Origin: Mnemiopsis leidyi
Taxonomy: Eukaryota > Ctenophora > Tentaculata > Lobata > Bolinopsidae
Assembly: GCA_000226015.1 (NCBI GenBank)
Contig: JH153804.1
Span: 94,475 to 123,428 of the forward strand
Length of the DNA stretch: 28,954 nucleotides
Direction: 5' to 3'
This document shows, in pieces, positions 1-12,500 of the stretch (position 1 is the stretch's first letter; every line of letters begins with the position of its first letter). The translations under genes were made by a program, and so were the position numbers. Below the pieces are notes generated by a model. The model was not told the DNA's origin. It searched no databases and saw only the letters and a list, made by a program, of their open reading frames with translations.

Positions 1-135
1 CTATCTGTCTGTCTGTTTGTCTGAATGTCTGCCTGAATGCCTGCGTCTCTGTCTGTCTGTCTGTTTGTCAGACTGTCTGTGTCGGTGGGTCAGTTTGACA
101 GACGTTCTGTCTGACTGTCTGTCTATCTGACTTGT
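1..135. repeat. TCTG-type microsatellite
   Basis: Imperfect CTGT/TCTG tetranucleotide run (TCTGTCTGTCTG and variants) that starts at or before the window edge. It lies in an intron of the minus-strand gene. Confidence 0.9.
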
Positions 136-186
136 TTCATCTAAAAGATAGAAAGTATTCAATAATAATTGAGTAATTTGACATAC

Positions 187-548
187 GTAATGACTTTTCT
201 AACTTCCCCATCTATCTGATTCAGCCAGAAGGTAGTGTTCTGTTTTGTAGAAACTTCAAATCTCGTCCGGAGATAGAATCCATAACCAGTCTGAAGTAAC
301 AGTCTCGTTAGATTCATCCTCACCCTGGTGTAGTTAAGACAAACAAAATGAGCGGGAAACAAAATAAGGAAAAAGTAGATAATAAATGAAGCAACTTACA
401 TCGACATAACACTCATCGAATAAGATAAAGCAGGAGGATTGTCGTTTACAGGTAAACTGGTCCGCAGAGTCTTCGAAGTACGTGTCCATGGAGCTCTTCA
501 CAGAGTTAATCTCGTTGTTGTCTTTACACCTTAGGACGTTCGGGGAGA
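187..548 (-). CDS. Unassigned Cys-containing module, runs off the edge (two exons)
   Basis: Exon 400-548 encodes SPNVLRCKDNNEINSVKSSM, then DQFTCKRQSSCFILFDEC. Exon 187-290 encodes TGYGFYLRTRFEVSTKQNTT, then NQIDGEVRKVIT and ends in phase 2 at donor GTATGT, so more exons lie beyond position 1. Several cysteines and a strand-rich tail suggest another extracellular beta domain. A lectin-like fold is possible, but I cannot identify it. The acceptor used for the second exon (TTCAG at 291) is preferred over the one further upstream because that one would give a stop codon. Confidence 0.7.
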
Positions 549-3500
549 CTACAGTTTGAGAAGAAAGTCATTGAAATATTAAACTTTCGGCATTTTGCAA
601 GAAAGTTTTAGTTGAAGAACGAATTACGAATAACACCTAATCACAGGCCTGTCAAACTGCATGCTTAATGGCCATTAAACTGTTTCTTACATTAGGCACA
701 CCATAAAAATAAATCTCAATAAACAAACTTATCCAAAGTACTTACGTTATTTTTTCAGAAGCGAAACTGAACAGAAATTGAATGTTGTAGAAAGCTGGCT
801 GTGTTTTTACTGAAACAATGAAGTGTTAACAATGATTGCTTTACAATTATCGGTTTTGTAAATAAAAGTTTCAAAAACGAAAACTCTTTTATGAAGGCCT
901 GGCAACAAAGAGAATATCGTAAAATACCTAATATAATAACTAATTAGGTCAAACTTAGATGTCCAGTCCAAATGCTAATATAATATATAAATAGTAAATA
1001 AATATATAACTATATAAGTTTCCATGTAAACACGTACTCATGCAGGTATCTATAGCGGGAACCATGTTAGTCTCGTTCTGTAAGTTAGGGTACTTCTCGC
1101 TCCTCCACAGCCCCTTCTCTCCGTTGCACGTGTAGATGTTGTCCCTGGGGAGGTTGCAGTGTCACTCTAGCCCCTTCATACTGGAAACTTGATTGTGTAT
1201 TACTCAATACTGGATAGTCAGGATTTTCAAGTTCAAGAAGCATGTCATTAGATTGAAGGAAATATTGCGATTTTAATGGGCTACAAAAGTCTGAATGCTG
1301 TTAACTGGCTTGATTCTAGTATATGCCTACCTGAAGTCAGTAGTTGAAGTCAGTTAAAGCATACACAAATTAAACAAAAACACTGAGAAATGTACAGCCT
1401 CTCATTAAAAATCGCAACACCGGACTGGATTTCTTACGAGGAGTAGTTTTGCGATGGGACGTAGTTGTTTTCACAAGAAAGTGTCGCCTTCTCTCCCGTG
1501 GCTCCAGTTGTATCTACAGTTATTTTCCCGCCGTCCGGCACGGCAAGACTGCTGCAAGTCCCTGAATTCCTTGGTTAGAACTCAATGAGTATTGCTGTTC
1601 TGTTATTTAAGTTACGAAAACAGTCGAGAACAATAACCGAGGCGAAATTATTGACTACTGGAAGTACTTGATTATTTTAGATGTTATAGTTGCCTGGGTA
1701 ACTTACGGTAAACCATTAGAGACTGTTCCATCAGCCGAGTTCTCCCGTTGATCAGCTGGGCTTTGCTAATATACTCCGCCTTACAACCGTAGATCGAATC
1801 GTCTTTCCAGGTAGCATTGATGATAGGGTATGTAGTTTCGTACTGGAGTAACATAATCTGTTAACTCCACTTTAATTTTACTGTCACAAGCTAAATACCG
1901 TCAAACCCTAATAGTTTCTCCTTAAATTCCTTATGAATATAAGACCGCCATAGGCTAGTTTAGGTTTCATTTAAAGAGGTGGTGACCAAGGATGCAGCCC
2001 CCTGCCCTGTAAACAACAAAAGCCCATGAAACAGTAACAAATATGAAATGTGTTGAATAAAAGGTTGAGTAAGAATTGAATAACAACTGTTTCTCCGTTC
2101 TCGAAACAGAACTCCTAACCTCGTCAGCACTGATCTGCTTGCCGGGGACCCCACCAGGGTTCACATTTAGACCTCCCTTGTAGATAAAAGTTTTCGGGCT
2201 GGGGGCTACCGCTGTCAGGCAAGTGAAGGTGGCACTCTTGCCGATCTTAATGGCCTTGTTAGACACTGTAAAACCGTCCAATCCTGGTGGAGTGGGTGTA
2301 TCAAGTGATAATAGCTAACAGTAACTCACTTAGCATAATGCGAATGGTTTGCATAATTAAATAAACATGATATCTTTAAAAGCTAAATCTCCTGTTGGTC
2401 CTCATCGCAGACTTCAGCTAGTTTAGGTACTGAGCAGATTCTTGAATCTCTCCTTTTCTAGACACAGCAAAAAATTACAACTGAGATCTAATATTCAAAC
2501 TTAAACTGGAATAATTTCAACTTCCGTACCGATGACGTTGACTTTCCACCACTTGGAATCAGCTGAGCCTCCCTTGAAAGAACCGGACGCGGAATAAGCT
2601 ACAGTGCATTTGTACTTTGCATCGTCCGAACTTCGGGAGATGTTCGACTTGGTCATGGTATTCATTTTCCATAGACCGTCGACAGTTGTCGCGCCTTTAA
2701 TGTCATTCATAACTTCCCTGAAATGGTGACTTATATAAATAGAAATCAGAGCAGACTAAGCAAGAAACTCCTCGAATTCGGTACAAGATACTCTATAAAA
2801 TAGGTCCTTCCATTGATACCGGGATACCCTGGCCCGAAATTAAAGTTAAAGATATAAGCAACCCACCAGACTCCCTGACTGTTTTGTTTAGACCAGGTGA
2901 CAACAGGATCGGGAGGGGTGAGGTACTCGCACCGGAGAGTGAACGCTCCACCGTCTAGTTTGTAAAGCTCCTGGTTGTTTTGGGGGTGCCTCAAATCTGA
3001 GGGTAGATGGTTTAGTTTGTAAAGCTCCTGGTTGTTTTGGGGGTGCCTCAAATCTGGGGGTAGATGGTTTAGTTTGTAAAGCTCCTGGTTGTTTTGGGGT
3101 GCCTCAAATCTGGGGGTAGATGGTTTAGTTTGTAAAGCTCCTATATAAAATATTTAGGACTCACACAAGACGGTCACGGCTGAGGGTTGGGACAGGTACA
3201 CTGTGTTAGGATTAGGCTTATCGTAGTTTCCGCCGCAAATAAAGTTCCCACTGAAATCAACTGATACGCTCTTGTACGTCAGCTTCACAGTTGTCTTCAA
3301 ATAACCCAAATCTTCGGTTCCAACCACAAGCTGATAGTTTTATAGGATCAGAAAACTCGCCCTTTATTTGCTAAAATACTGATAATACGTATACCACCAG
3401 CAAGAGGTGTTAGAATGATTACTTAGCTGTAGACCATTTACACATGATAACAGTTTCTTTTTTAAAGACTTTGTTCACCATTCCATCCAGGGTTTCGGGT

Positions 3501-6500
3501 GAACCCTTCCAACATTTAAAGAAGTAAACACACTTCTATAATATTACCTACGTCCCACAAGAGCACAAAAAGTCTCAGATGTACTCACCGTATAGTCTTC
3601 AGACTGTTCGGGAATACTTTTATCGTTCAACATGAGATATGCTTTAGTGGGTGGCATTCCAACTTGGCTGGCCAAAACACATTCAATAACGAGCTCAGTT
3701 CCGGCAACCGCCTGGAACGCACTAGGCCAAGTAACAAGACCTGAAACAAATGTACGTTGGGATGTTTTGTGAGATGAGATTAATGGTGTGAAGACACGAA
3801 AGATTATCAGGATTTAATTCGACGCAAATTTTCTAATAATTCGCATTAAAACTTCTTGACTATAAAACAACGAGAATGAGGCGGAATAGACATGAGACCT
3901 TGGATAACAACAAAAGCCGTGTTAGATTCCACAGGATAGGTTGTTTCCCCAACTTTGTAGTAGAAAATACACTTGTAAATCCCTGACTGTGTCGCCTTGG
4001 TCCCGAACGCTTTCAACTCGCTGGTTCCCACTTTATCTTCCGAGCCTTCAACATCTTCCACTGTCTGGAGAAGCAAGTGTCAATATTCAACATTTCGATA
4101 TTGAAGTATTGAGATGGGACAATAGCGGTTTTAAAATGTACATTATCTTGATTGAAGAGGGCGCAAAATAGAAGTACAGAAAAGGGGGGGGGGGCAACTA
4201 AAAAAATCTCTGAAAAAGTCTATTTCAATTTTTGGGAACTTTTTTGAAATATTTTTAAATCAATCGCGTTGTACCACTAAATACATCTTAGAATGATTTG
4301 ATGGTAAAATTCAGACAATTTAACTTTGAGTCCAAAAAAGTCTAAAAAATCTATTACGATTTTGGGATTTCAGGTTCACTAATCTTTGAGTTGTTTCCCC
4401 CGATATAGTCCCTGGTTTTGGCACGTAGATGTACAAACTTAAATAGAATTTTACATTAACTATATCCAGTCTTCTTATAGCAGTATATGAAAATATGAAA
4501 CTCTATCAACTTAGGCTTTTAGTTTAACTTTAATTGTACCAGTATTCAAGGCTATCAGTTGAAACTTACCAGTATTTGGCTTGTGGCTGTAACTTACCAG
4601 TATTCAAGGCTATCAGTTGAAACTTACCAGTATTTGGCTTGTGGCTGTAACTTACCAGTATTTGGCTTATAGCTGTAACTTGCCAGTATTTGGCTTGTGG
4701 CTGTAACTTACCAGTATTTGGCTTGTGGCTGTAACTTACCAGTATCTGGCTTATAGCTGTAACTTACCAGTATTTGGCTTATAGCTGTAACTTGCCAGTA
4801 TTTGGCTTGTGGCTGTAACTTACCAGTATTTGGCTTGTGGCTGTAACTTACCAGTATTTGGCTTGTGGCTGTAACTTACCAATTTTTGCACCATCTGCGG
4901 GTCGACGTTGCCATTATCTTTCTGCCAGCCTGCCGTCATAGTGGACACTTTTGGTATGGCTCCCTTGCAGGACAGGGTTATATTCTTGTTCGGCTCCGAT
5001 TGTATGTTTTTAGGGTGATCCGTAAACTCTGAAATTGAACAAAATTATACGGATAAAACGATGTCAGGGTATAGTTACTTACGGAGAAGTTTATGAGTTG
5101 TCCCTGGCTTACGGTACCAAATAACTGCAAATATGAAACAAGGCTGCTCACAAGGAACTTTAAGAGTGGTCTCGGTGATTGTACCAAATATGCTACTTAC
5201 GGAGAACTTTCAGAGTTGTCTCCTTGGTGATGGTGCCATACGTAGTTATGAAGATGCACTGCATTTTCTTGTTGTTTTGGTCGGAAGTAATACCCTCCAC
5301 CTTTAACTGGACAAAAGGAGAATCTTTAACCGATCCTCGGCTCACTGTGAACCTGTTGGACAAAGACGGTAACCTGGTAGGTTAAATGTAAATACGTTAA
5401 CCTGGTAGGTTAAATGTAAATACGTTAACCTGGTAGGTTAAATGTATAGGTCAAATACGTTAACCTCTAGGTCAAATGTAAATACGTTAACCTCTAGGTC
5501 AAATGTAAATACGTTAACCTCTAGGTCAAATACGTTAAAGTGTAGAAAAAAGGTGTTTCTTCTAACCGCATTTATGCCTAAGATTAACACTGCTTGGTTG
5601 AAGGAGCCTCAATAGTTTAAATACTTACTTGTCCTTTGACTCCTTCAAAGTAACTCCATCAAAGGTCCAGTAGCTCTCCTTGATAGCGTAAGAAGTGTCA
5701 ACGGTGCATTTCACAGTAAATTCGTTGCCGACTCCACCAAAAGCGTACTCAGAGTAGTCAACATCTGAAAGTCGATCCTGCTTGAGATGATGAATCAAAC
5801 ATTCCTGCACCATGACAGGTAACAGTCTTGAATAATATCATATGACATATGCCGCAGTGGATTTCATATGGGTCGGCAATAATTCAGGGCCATATGTTTG
5901 TCCTAAAAAAGCTTGACAGTCAAGTTGACATGTACCGAGTACTCCTTATAGAGTATTAGCACAGTAACACCGGGCAGGTTACTAGAAATGTTCAGGACGA
6001 ATAAAACACATGAACAAGAAACTCACGGTAACAGTCCTGAACAGAGGATCGCCCGGTCTGTAAGGTTTCTTTAGAGTCCGGACACTGAGTACACGTCTTC
6101 TGTCCCTCCTTGCTGTTGTACTGTCCAAGAGGACACGGCTGGCATTGCCCTCCCGTATAGTAGTGCCCAGTTTGGCACTTTTGTTCTGACAGAACTAAAA
6201 AGTTGAGGATTTGAGTACGGTCTGGAGGAACTTATTAATAAACTATAGTATCCTACTCATTAAGGCCAGGGTTTAAAGCACAACTTTCAACTTCCCACAA
6301 AAATTAAAAAGTTTAATGAATAAAGAAAAATCCAACATAGCAAAAAACACCCAACATTATGATCGACAAATGAAATAGTTTCAAAACGAACCAAAAATAA
6401 AAGAACCGCGAAAAATGACAACTATGCACAAGGTTTTACAATTTTATCGAATACTTAATATCGAAATTTCACCAAATTAACGATGAACATATAGTCGATT

Positions 6501-9500
6501 AGTGATTGAAGTCAAACACATATGCTGTCAGAAGTAAGCAAACCTCACCAACAGTAAGGAAGCCCTCAATAATGAAAAACATCAGTTGTACCACAATACA
6601 TAGATGAAGAAAACTATTTTTTTCGGGTACTGAGCTATTTAGGAGGGCAAAATTTCGGTCAGAATTTTGTAAAATGTAACCCGCTCAGCGGCTTCGCCGC
6701 CTCGCTTACACTGGGTAACTGGGGCAATCGGCGAGCTGCATGAAAACCGCACTAATTAGGGTTGTGGCAACCACCCGATAAAAGACATGTAACGAAAAAT
6801 TTTTGAACCTTGAGACTATTCTCAATCGATTTTTCGTCAAATTTTACCCCCCCCCTCCTCCTTTAAGGCCCGAAAATTTTCAACTTTGAGCTATAAGAAA
6901 AGTTAGACCAGTGTTTTGACGTAAAATTTGACAAGGAATCCGAATTTGATAGTTTCAGATCAAAAAATCATCAGGTGACTCCTTAAGTGACCCCTAATAA
7001 GTCCCCAAAATGGAAATTTTCGACTTTGAGCAAGGAGAAAAGTTAGACATCACACCTATAGTTTTGCGATTAATTAACTACCCATTTTCGATATTTCTCC
7101 CAGACATTTTTTTCCAAACTGGAAATTTTTGTTAGACAAACAAACTGGCTGAAAAGAAGCAATTTCTGACATTTCTCCCCGAAAATTTTTTCAAACCGAA
7201 AATTTTTGTGGGAAAAATATGCCATTTTCAATATTTTTCTTGACCAAAATTTCTTTTGAACCGAAAATTTCGGTTAGGATTTTCAATTTTCGGGTCCTGT
7301 CAGTACCTCCAGTAAGGTTTATTTCCACTATGCCACAATATAGTAAAGAAGTAAGAAAAAAGACCATGCTGCACAATGAATAGCGATGTAGTCTTCATGA
7401 ACTGTTAAAACAGACACAATTCCAACACATCCCAAGCTTATTGTCAAATATCCGCTAAAATATCACACTTAGACCTACCACATTTGGTAACATCAAGAGT
7501 GTATCCCGGATGCTGGTAGATATTGGGACATCCACCGTCCATGTAGTTAGTGGTAGAACACTCGAACGAAGTCGCAGTGCTCGATCTTGCATTGCTCCCA
7601 AAATAGGTATCGGCTTTTAGATTTGCAGTCTTTATCGCGTCGGTAACAGTAGTAGCTTTTGTGGTCAGACTACTGGGCTGAAAAGAGAGGAGAAGAATGT
7701 AAGGCCCGTTTGCTGATAAAATATGTGACAAAAAGTAGATTTTCCAAGGAAAATTAAAATAAATGCAGCCTTTTGTTGAGCTTATATTAAGGCAAAACAA
7801 ACGAAAAGAGGGAAACGTTAGATAAACAGCATTAATCCAATAAGTAGCAAAATAGAATTCTGTTCACATAGAAATTAGGAAAACAGAAGTTAGACTCACA
7901 TTGCTATCGACAAGAATGAAGTTGATGACAGAATCTCCGGTATCCTGGAGATACTGACAGCTGTTTTCAACCCACAGCAGGTAAGTCCAAGTTGCCCAGC
8001 CCCGGTCCACATTGACTTGATTGACGAACTTGTTCACAACGTCTTTCCTGACCTCCATGTTCGACTCCGTACAGAGAACTGAGTTCCATTTCAGCTGACA
8101 CATCTGCCTGTATGAGGCATTCAGAACTGGGGAAAGACGGATTGATTAGTTCGGCAAAATGAGCATTCTTTCAAGGTTTGTTTACTCAAATAGTAATTCA
8201 ATATTTTGTAATGCGATATTCACCTTCGTTGATGTATTTTTTGACGATCGCATAATAATAACACGACCGCATAATAATACTGAACTGAAATAGTACTAAG
8301 GAAAATGCTGAAGATAAAGCAGGTACCACAGTCGGCGGTTGTGGAAGACTTCTGAAAGGGAGTGGCACAACTAAAACTCTCCAAAACACTGGAGGACTTG
8401 ACAGATTCTCCTACTCCCAGTATGGTAACTCCGAGGCGAGACATATCCGCGTACTGAAAAGTCAAAGTATTAAAAAAGCTCTTAAGCGGTGATTGGTGTT
8501 TAACCGATAAGCCAAAACGCACAGATTAAAGCATACACCTGTTCTTAACACAGCAGTGAAATGAGGGAAAGTTTTAGGATAGGACGATCGAACTTTACCG
8601 TGCCGATTTTTTTGACGGCCGTATTTATGAGTAGTAGATCGTCCAAGTTTCCCCTGAGGAAGACTTCTTGATACAGATAGAAAAATATCGAGCCGCTGGA
8701 TGTCTCTTTGTAGACAGAATAGTCGATTAGCGACATCAGGCAGTTATCTGAAAAGTTTGATTCACGGCTAACAAACATTTTTAGGAAAAACATATTGATT
8801 GATCTTGATATCTTCTGGCAAAGAATATTGTAGAAACATGGGGGAGGGGTTAAGTTGCAACCCCCTCCGGGTCTCCGAAGTCTTGGACAACGGAGCCTTA
8901 CCAGTCTCTGCCGGTCTACAAAAAGCTTTGCTGAGGTCGCTTGCAAAAGTTTTGAATGGGTCGTTGCAAACAGTGAGGCGATCCTTGTAACTGTAGCCAG
9001 GTGGTGCCTTGTATCTCTACTTTTATGTAGAGGTGGGTGGGAATCTCTGAAAATTTCCACAACATTAGATATCGGACAGTGATTAATGAATACAATGGAC
9101 AATAAATTAATATTACAACGGACATTGTAAAGTTGCAATCGACATTGATTGGATTGACAGATGTAAGTGCTGTTTATCAGTTTTCTCATATCTCAGAATG
9201 AAAAAGCTGGATAATGGAAAAATTATGAGTTATGAGATGGGATTTGCGTCAATAAGCAAAGAAAATTTGGAAACCTCCGATGTATTGGGTCGTCAGAGAA
9301 GTGATGCTGGCTCGAGAAACAGCCTCGTTCCCTCCAGGCTGAAAAGAAAAGTGTACATGCATTAAGAAGATGACACGACAAAAATACTATTTTCCCTAAG
9401 ATTAGGCGGAATTAATTTCCGTTCGGGCATGCCGGTTACAAATTACTTTAAACCAAATTAAAGAATGGATAACTCAAAAAAGTCAACCTGAACGAGAGAG

Positions 9501-12500
9501 CTGTAACAATACTTTCCGTAGAGCGAGGAGTAAATCTTCTCCAATACCTTACACGCGTCTCTTGTTGGGGACGATTTACATGTTGAGGCGTCCAGCTGAG
9601 GCGTGATTGGTTGACTAGTATTGCTTTAAAGAGGGAAAGAATATCTGTGTCCTCAAATTCCAGTATCCCAGTACTCATAGCATGCACCCATAACACCTGA
9701 ACTAGCCGCACGCACAACAACCAGGTACATATAATAGACTTGGACCTCCCAGCAAAAATGACGTTTTTAAAATGATCAAACTTAATGGAAGGATACTTAC
9801 AGCTGTTCTGAGGGTATCAGCATAAGCTTTTACTTCGCAGTTAGTGGGTTGATGAGACTCGCAACTTGTGCCCACATTCACGGAGGTCAACGCTTCTATC
9901 ATCACACAGCCGTCGTTATCTGTGTAAAACCGATGTTTTAGAGTTGGAGCATAACATTTCGTTTGAGTTGGACGCAGCACAACTGGTCTCTCTGTTCAGT
10001 AAAAATCATTTTGAAATTAATGTATGTATTGCCTTCGAAGTAAAATGGTAAAACAATGCAAAACAGTGTAAAACAATGTAAAACAATGTAAAACAAAGTA
10101 AAACGATGTGTAAAACAATGTAAAACAATGTAAAACAAACCGTCGCTGCAGTAGGGGATATTACAGAACTCCCAGCTGGGCGACGTCCCGCCCGCGTTAT
10201 AACACCAGGGAGCGGAGGCGGTCCCCCCGGAGGGCGTGGTCGGGACGTACCGGCAGAAGTTGTGTTCGCCTGTACCTGTACCGTCGCCTCTGTGAAAATT
10301 GACATTAATATATTAAAGAAGTGAAGCAGGAACATTTTCGGCCTTGGGATCCGGATATGTGGTGTTTTAAGGAAGTGGGAATATTTTTAATGTCTGTACC
10401 CAAACTGTAAAGTCTAGATTTACTCACGCTGTAGTTCCAGACACTGTGTTTGGACTGTTCGTATTCCACGCCTGACAGTTGAGGTTAGACTTGGTCTTTG
10501 CAATCATACCGCCATATGTGGTGCCTTTCCCATCGTCAGAATTTTTGCGTATACAGTCGAATGAGTCTGAAATGGTGTGACTGTGACAAATGAGGGGGAG
10601 GCTCGCTACGAGCCAGCAGTCATTCTACAGGCACACTACCGTCATACTAGTCACGTATTGCAGCGTGATAACACCACGTATTAGCAATGTTGTAATTAAT
10701 TGCTAAACTCAAAGATTTTCCTCACATTTCTGGTCACACCGACAGGAGTAAGCGGTTTTGAGAGCGTTCTTCAGTTTGCACAAAGCGGTGTTGTCAGTTG
10801 AGGGGGTGGCGTCCCAGTTATTTCCCGCCACCAGCTTCAAGACCTGGAAACATTTACTTAGTTAACTGTAAAATGTAGTGTCACTGGTCATGTCAGTCGT
10901 GATAAAACTTGGTGCTAATGGCCTAGTGGACTACACCTGTACTTCTACAGGCTAAAATGATTTCAGGGACAGATCCGGGCTGAAATGACTTCAACCTGGT
11001 TAGGAGGTATCGCAGATTTCTAATAGATAAGTTGGCGTGTAATAGAAATAGAACTAAAAGTGATTTCACACACTGCCAAGAGTACTTACATCGCAGATTT
11101 CTAATAGATAAGTTGGCGTGTAATGGGAATAGAACTAAAAATGATTTCACACACTGCCAAGAGTACTTACATCGCAGATTTCTAATAGATAAGTTGGCGT
11201 GTAATGGCGTGTAATGGGAATAGAACTAAAAATGATTTCACACACTGCCAAGAGTACTTACATCGCAGAGATACTTGTATCGGTGCGAAGTGGAAGGAAA
11301 GAGGTCTTTACCCTGCCAGCAACGATTCTTGAACATGGGTGTCAGCACTCCTAACCATACCAGAGGGTCCGAAGCGGGGGCTGAACACTGTTCTACTTTT
11401 GCTGAAATTCACGGGCGTGAAACAGTGCTCTAACGTTGGGAAGTACAAAACGATGTTTACTTACTCTTGAAGATTAAGAAAGGGAGCAACGTTTTCGGAA
11501 ACTTACTTGACACTTCTTTGAGTCCGTTAAGGACTTTCTCACAGCCATCTTTACCCAGAAGCCCGTAGTAAATACCGCACGATCCAGCGGGAGAAGCTGA
11601 AATTTAATTATATGTAGTTGGATTAATGGATTCAGATTGTGAAAAAGTCACCTCTAAGTGGAACAGTAATTAAGTCTCAATTAACAACAAATAGATAATT
11701 TAAAGCTAAAAATATAAATCGACCAGTCATACATCGGTGCAAAAAAATCGTTAATTAAGCTTCTCTTTTTGAACTTAACTATACTTACCGATTAAAGGTT
11801 GAAGATTCTGGGCTGCGCTCATACCAGTTGTATTGAGGTTATCATACCAACTGTGCAATTCATCGGTAAACCAGGTAAGCTGAAATGTTATTTTTTCTGA
11901 AAAAACTATAAAAGCACGGCTATGCGTATTTCGGTGCTTTTTTCATTGAAACTTGAAAACAGAATTGACTGGCACAAGCAAATAAAGATATTTGAAAAAG
12001 GGGAAATTTTTCAGATCATGTACGCGAAACCAAAATTATAAACATGACTACTATTGGGAAGAGGGGAAATTTTTCAGATCATGAACGCAGAAACCAAAAT
12101 TATAAACATGACTACCGTCTGAGTAGTGAAGGTAACAGGAAAACTCATCAAGTTGGTGTGAGAGGTGGATTCGTAAGAGCAGGAAGCCAGCTCCAGACCA
12201 GTCATTTTGGTGCAGGCGTCCACGTGACCTACAGTTGTTACACCGTTCTCGTTAGTTACCGGGTTATCCTTGATGGTCATGTTGAGGACATGTTGGATCT
12301 TGAGAATATTTCCAGTTGGGATAGAGTAATCTGAAAGTGAGGAAAAATAAAAATGTTATCTTAAGAAGGCGCGGAAAACTGAATAAACGGCTAAAAAGTT
12401 ATAAAAATTAAAAGGGCCAGGGGGACAGAAAACTGGAAAACTGCGGAAAAGGTAGCATTTGTTTGACTTTTTCCGGCCTTCATTCGAAGCGAATAGAGGA

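Noticed and set aside
6688..6760. tRNA-like or structured RNA gene in the GC-richer island
   Set aside because: Only a single short hairpin is seen; no cloverleaf, A-box or B-box was found.
8545..9189. Minus-strand 214-codon open frame as one protein
   Set aside because: It reads through exon 8599-8747 into intron in the exon frame; the spliced structure explains the coding part.
10923..11150. Repetitive protein of 27-residue units
   Set aside because: It is in a different frame from the adjoining exon and arises from the 81-bp intronic array.
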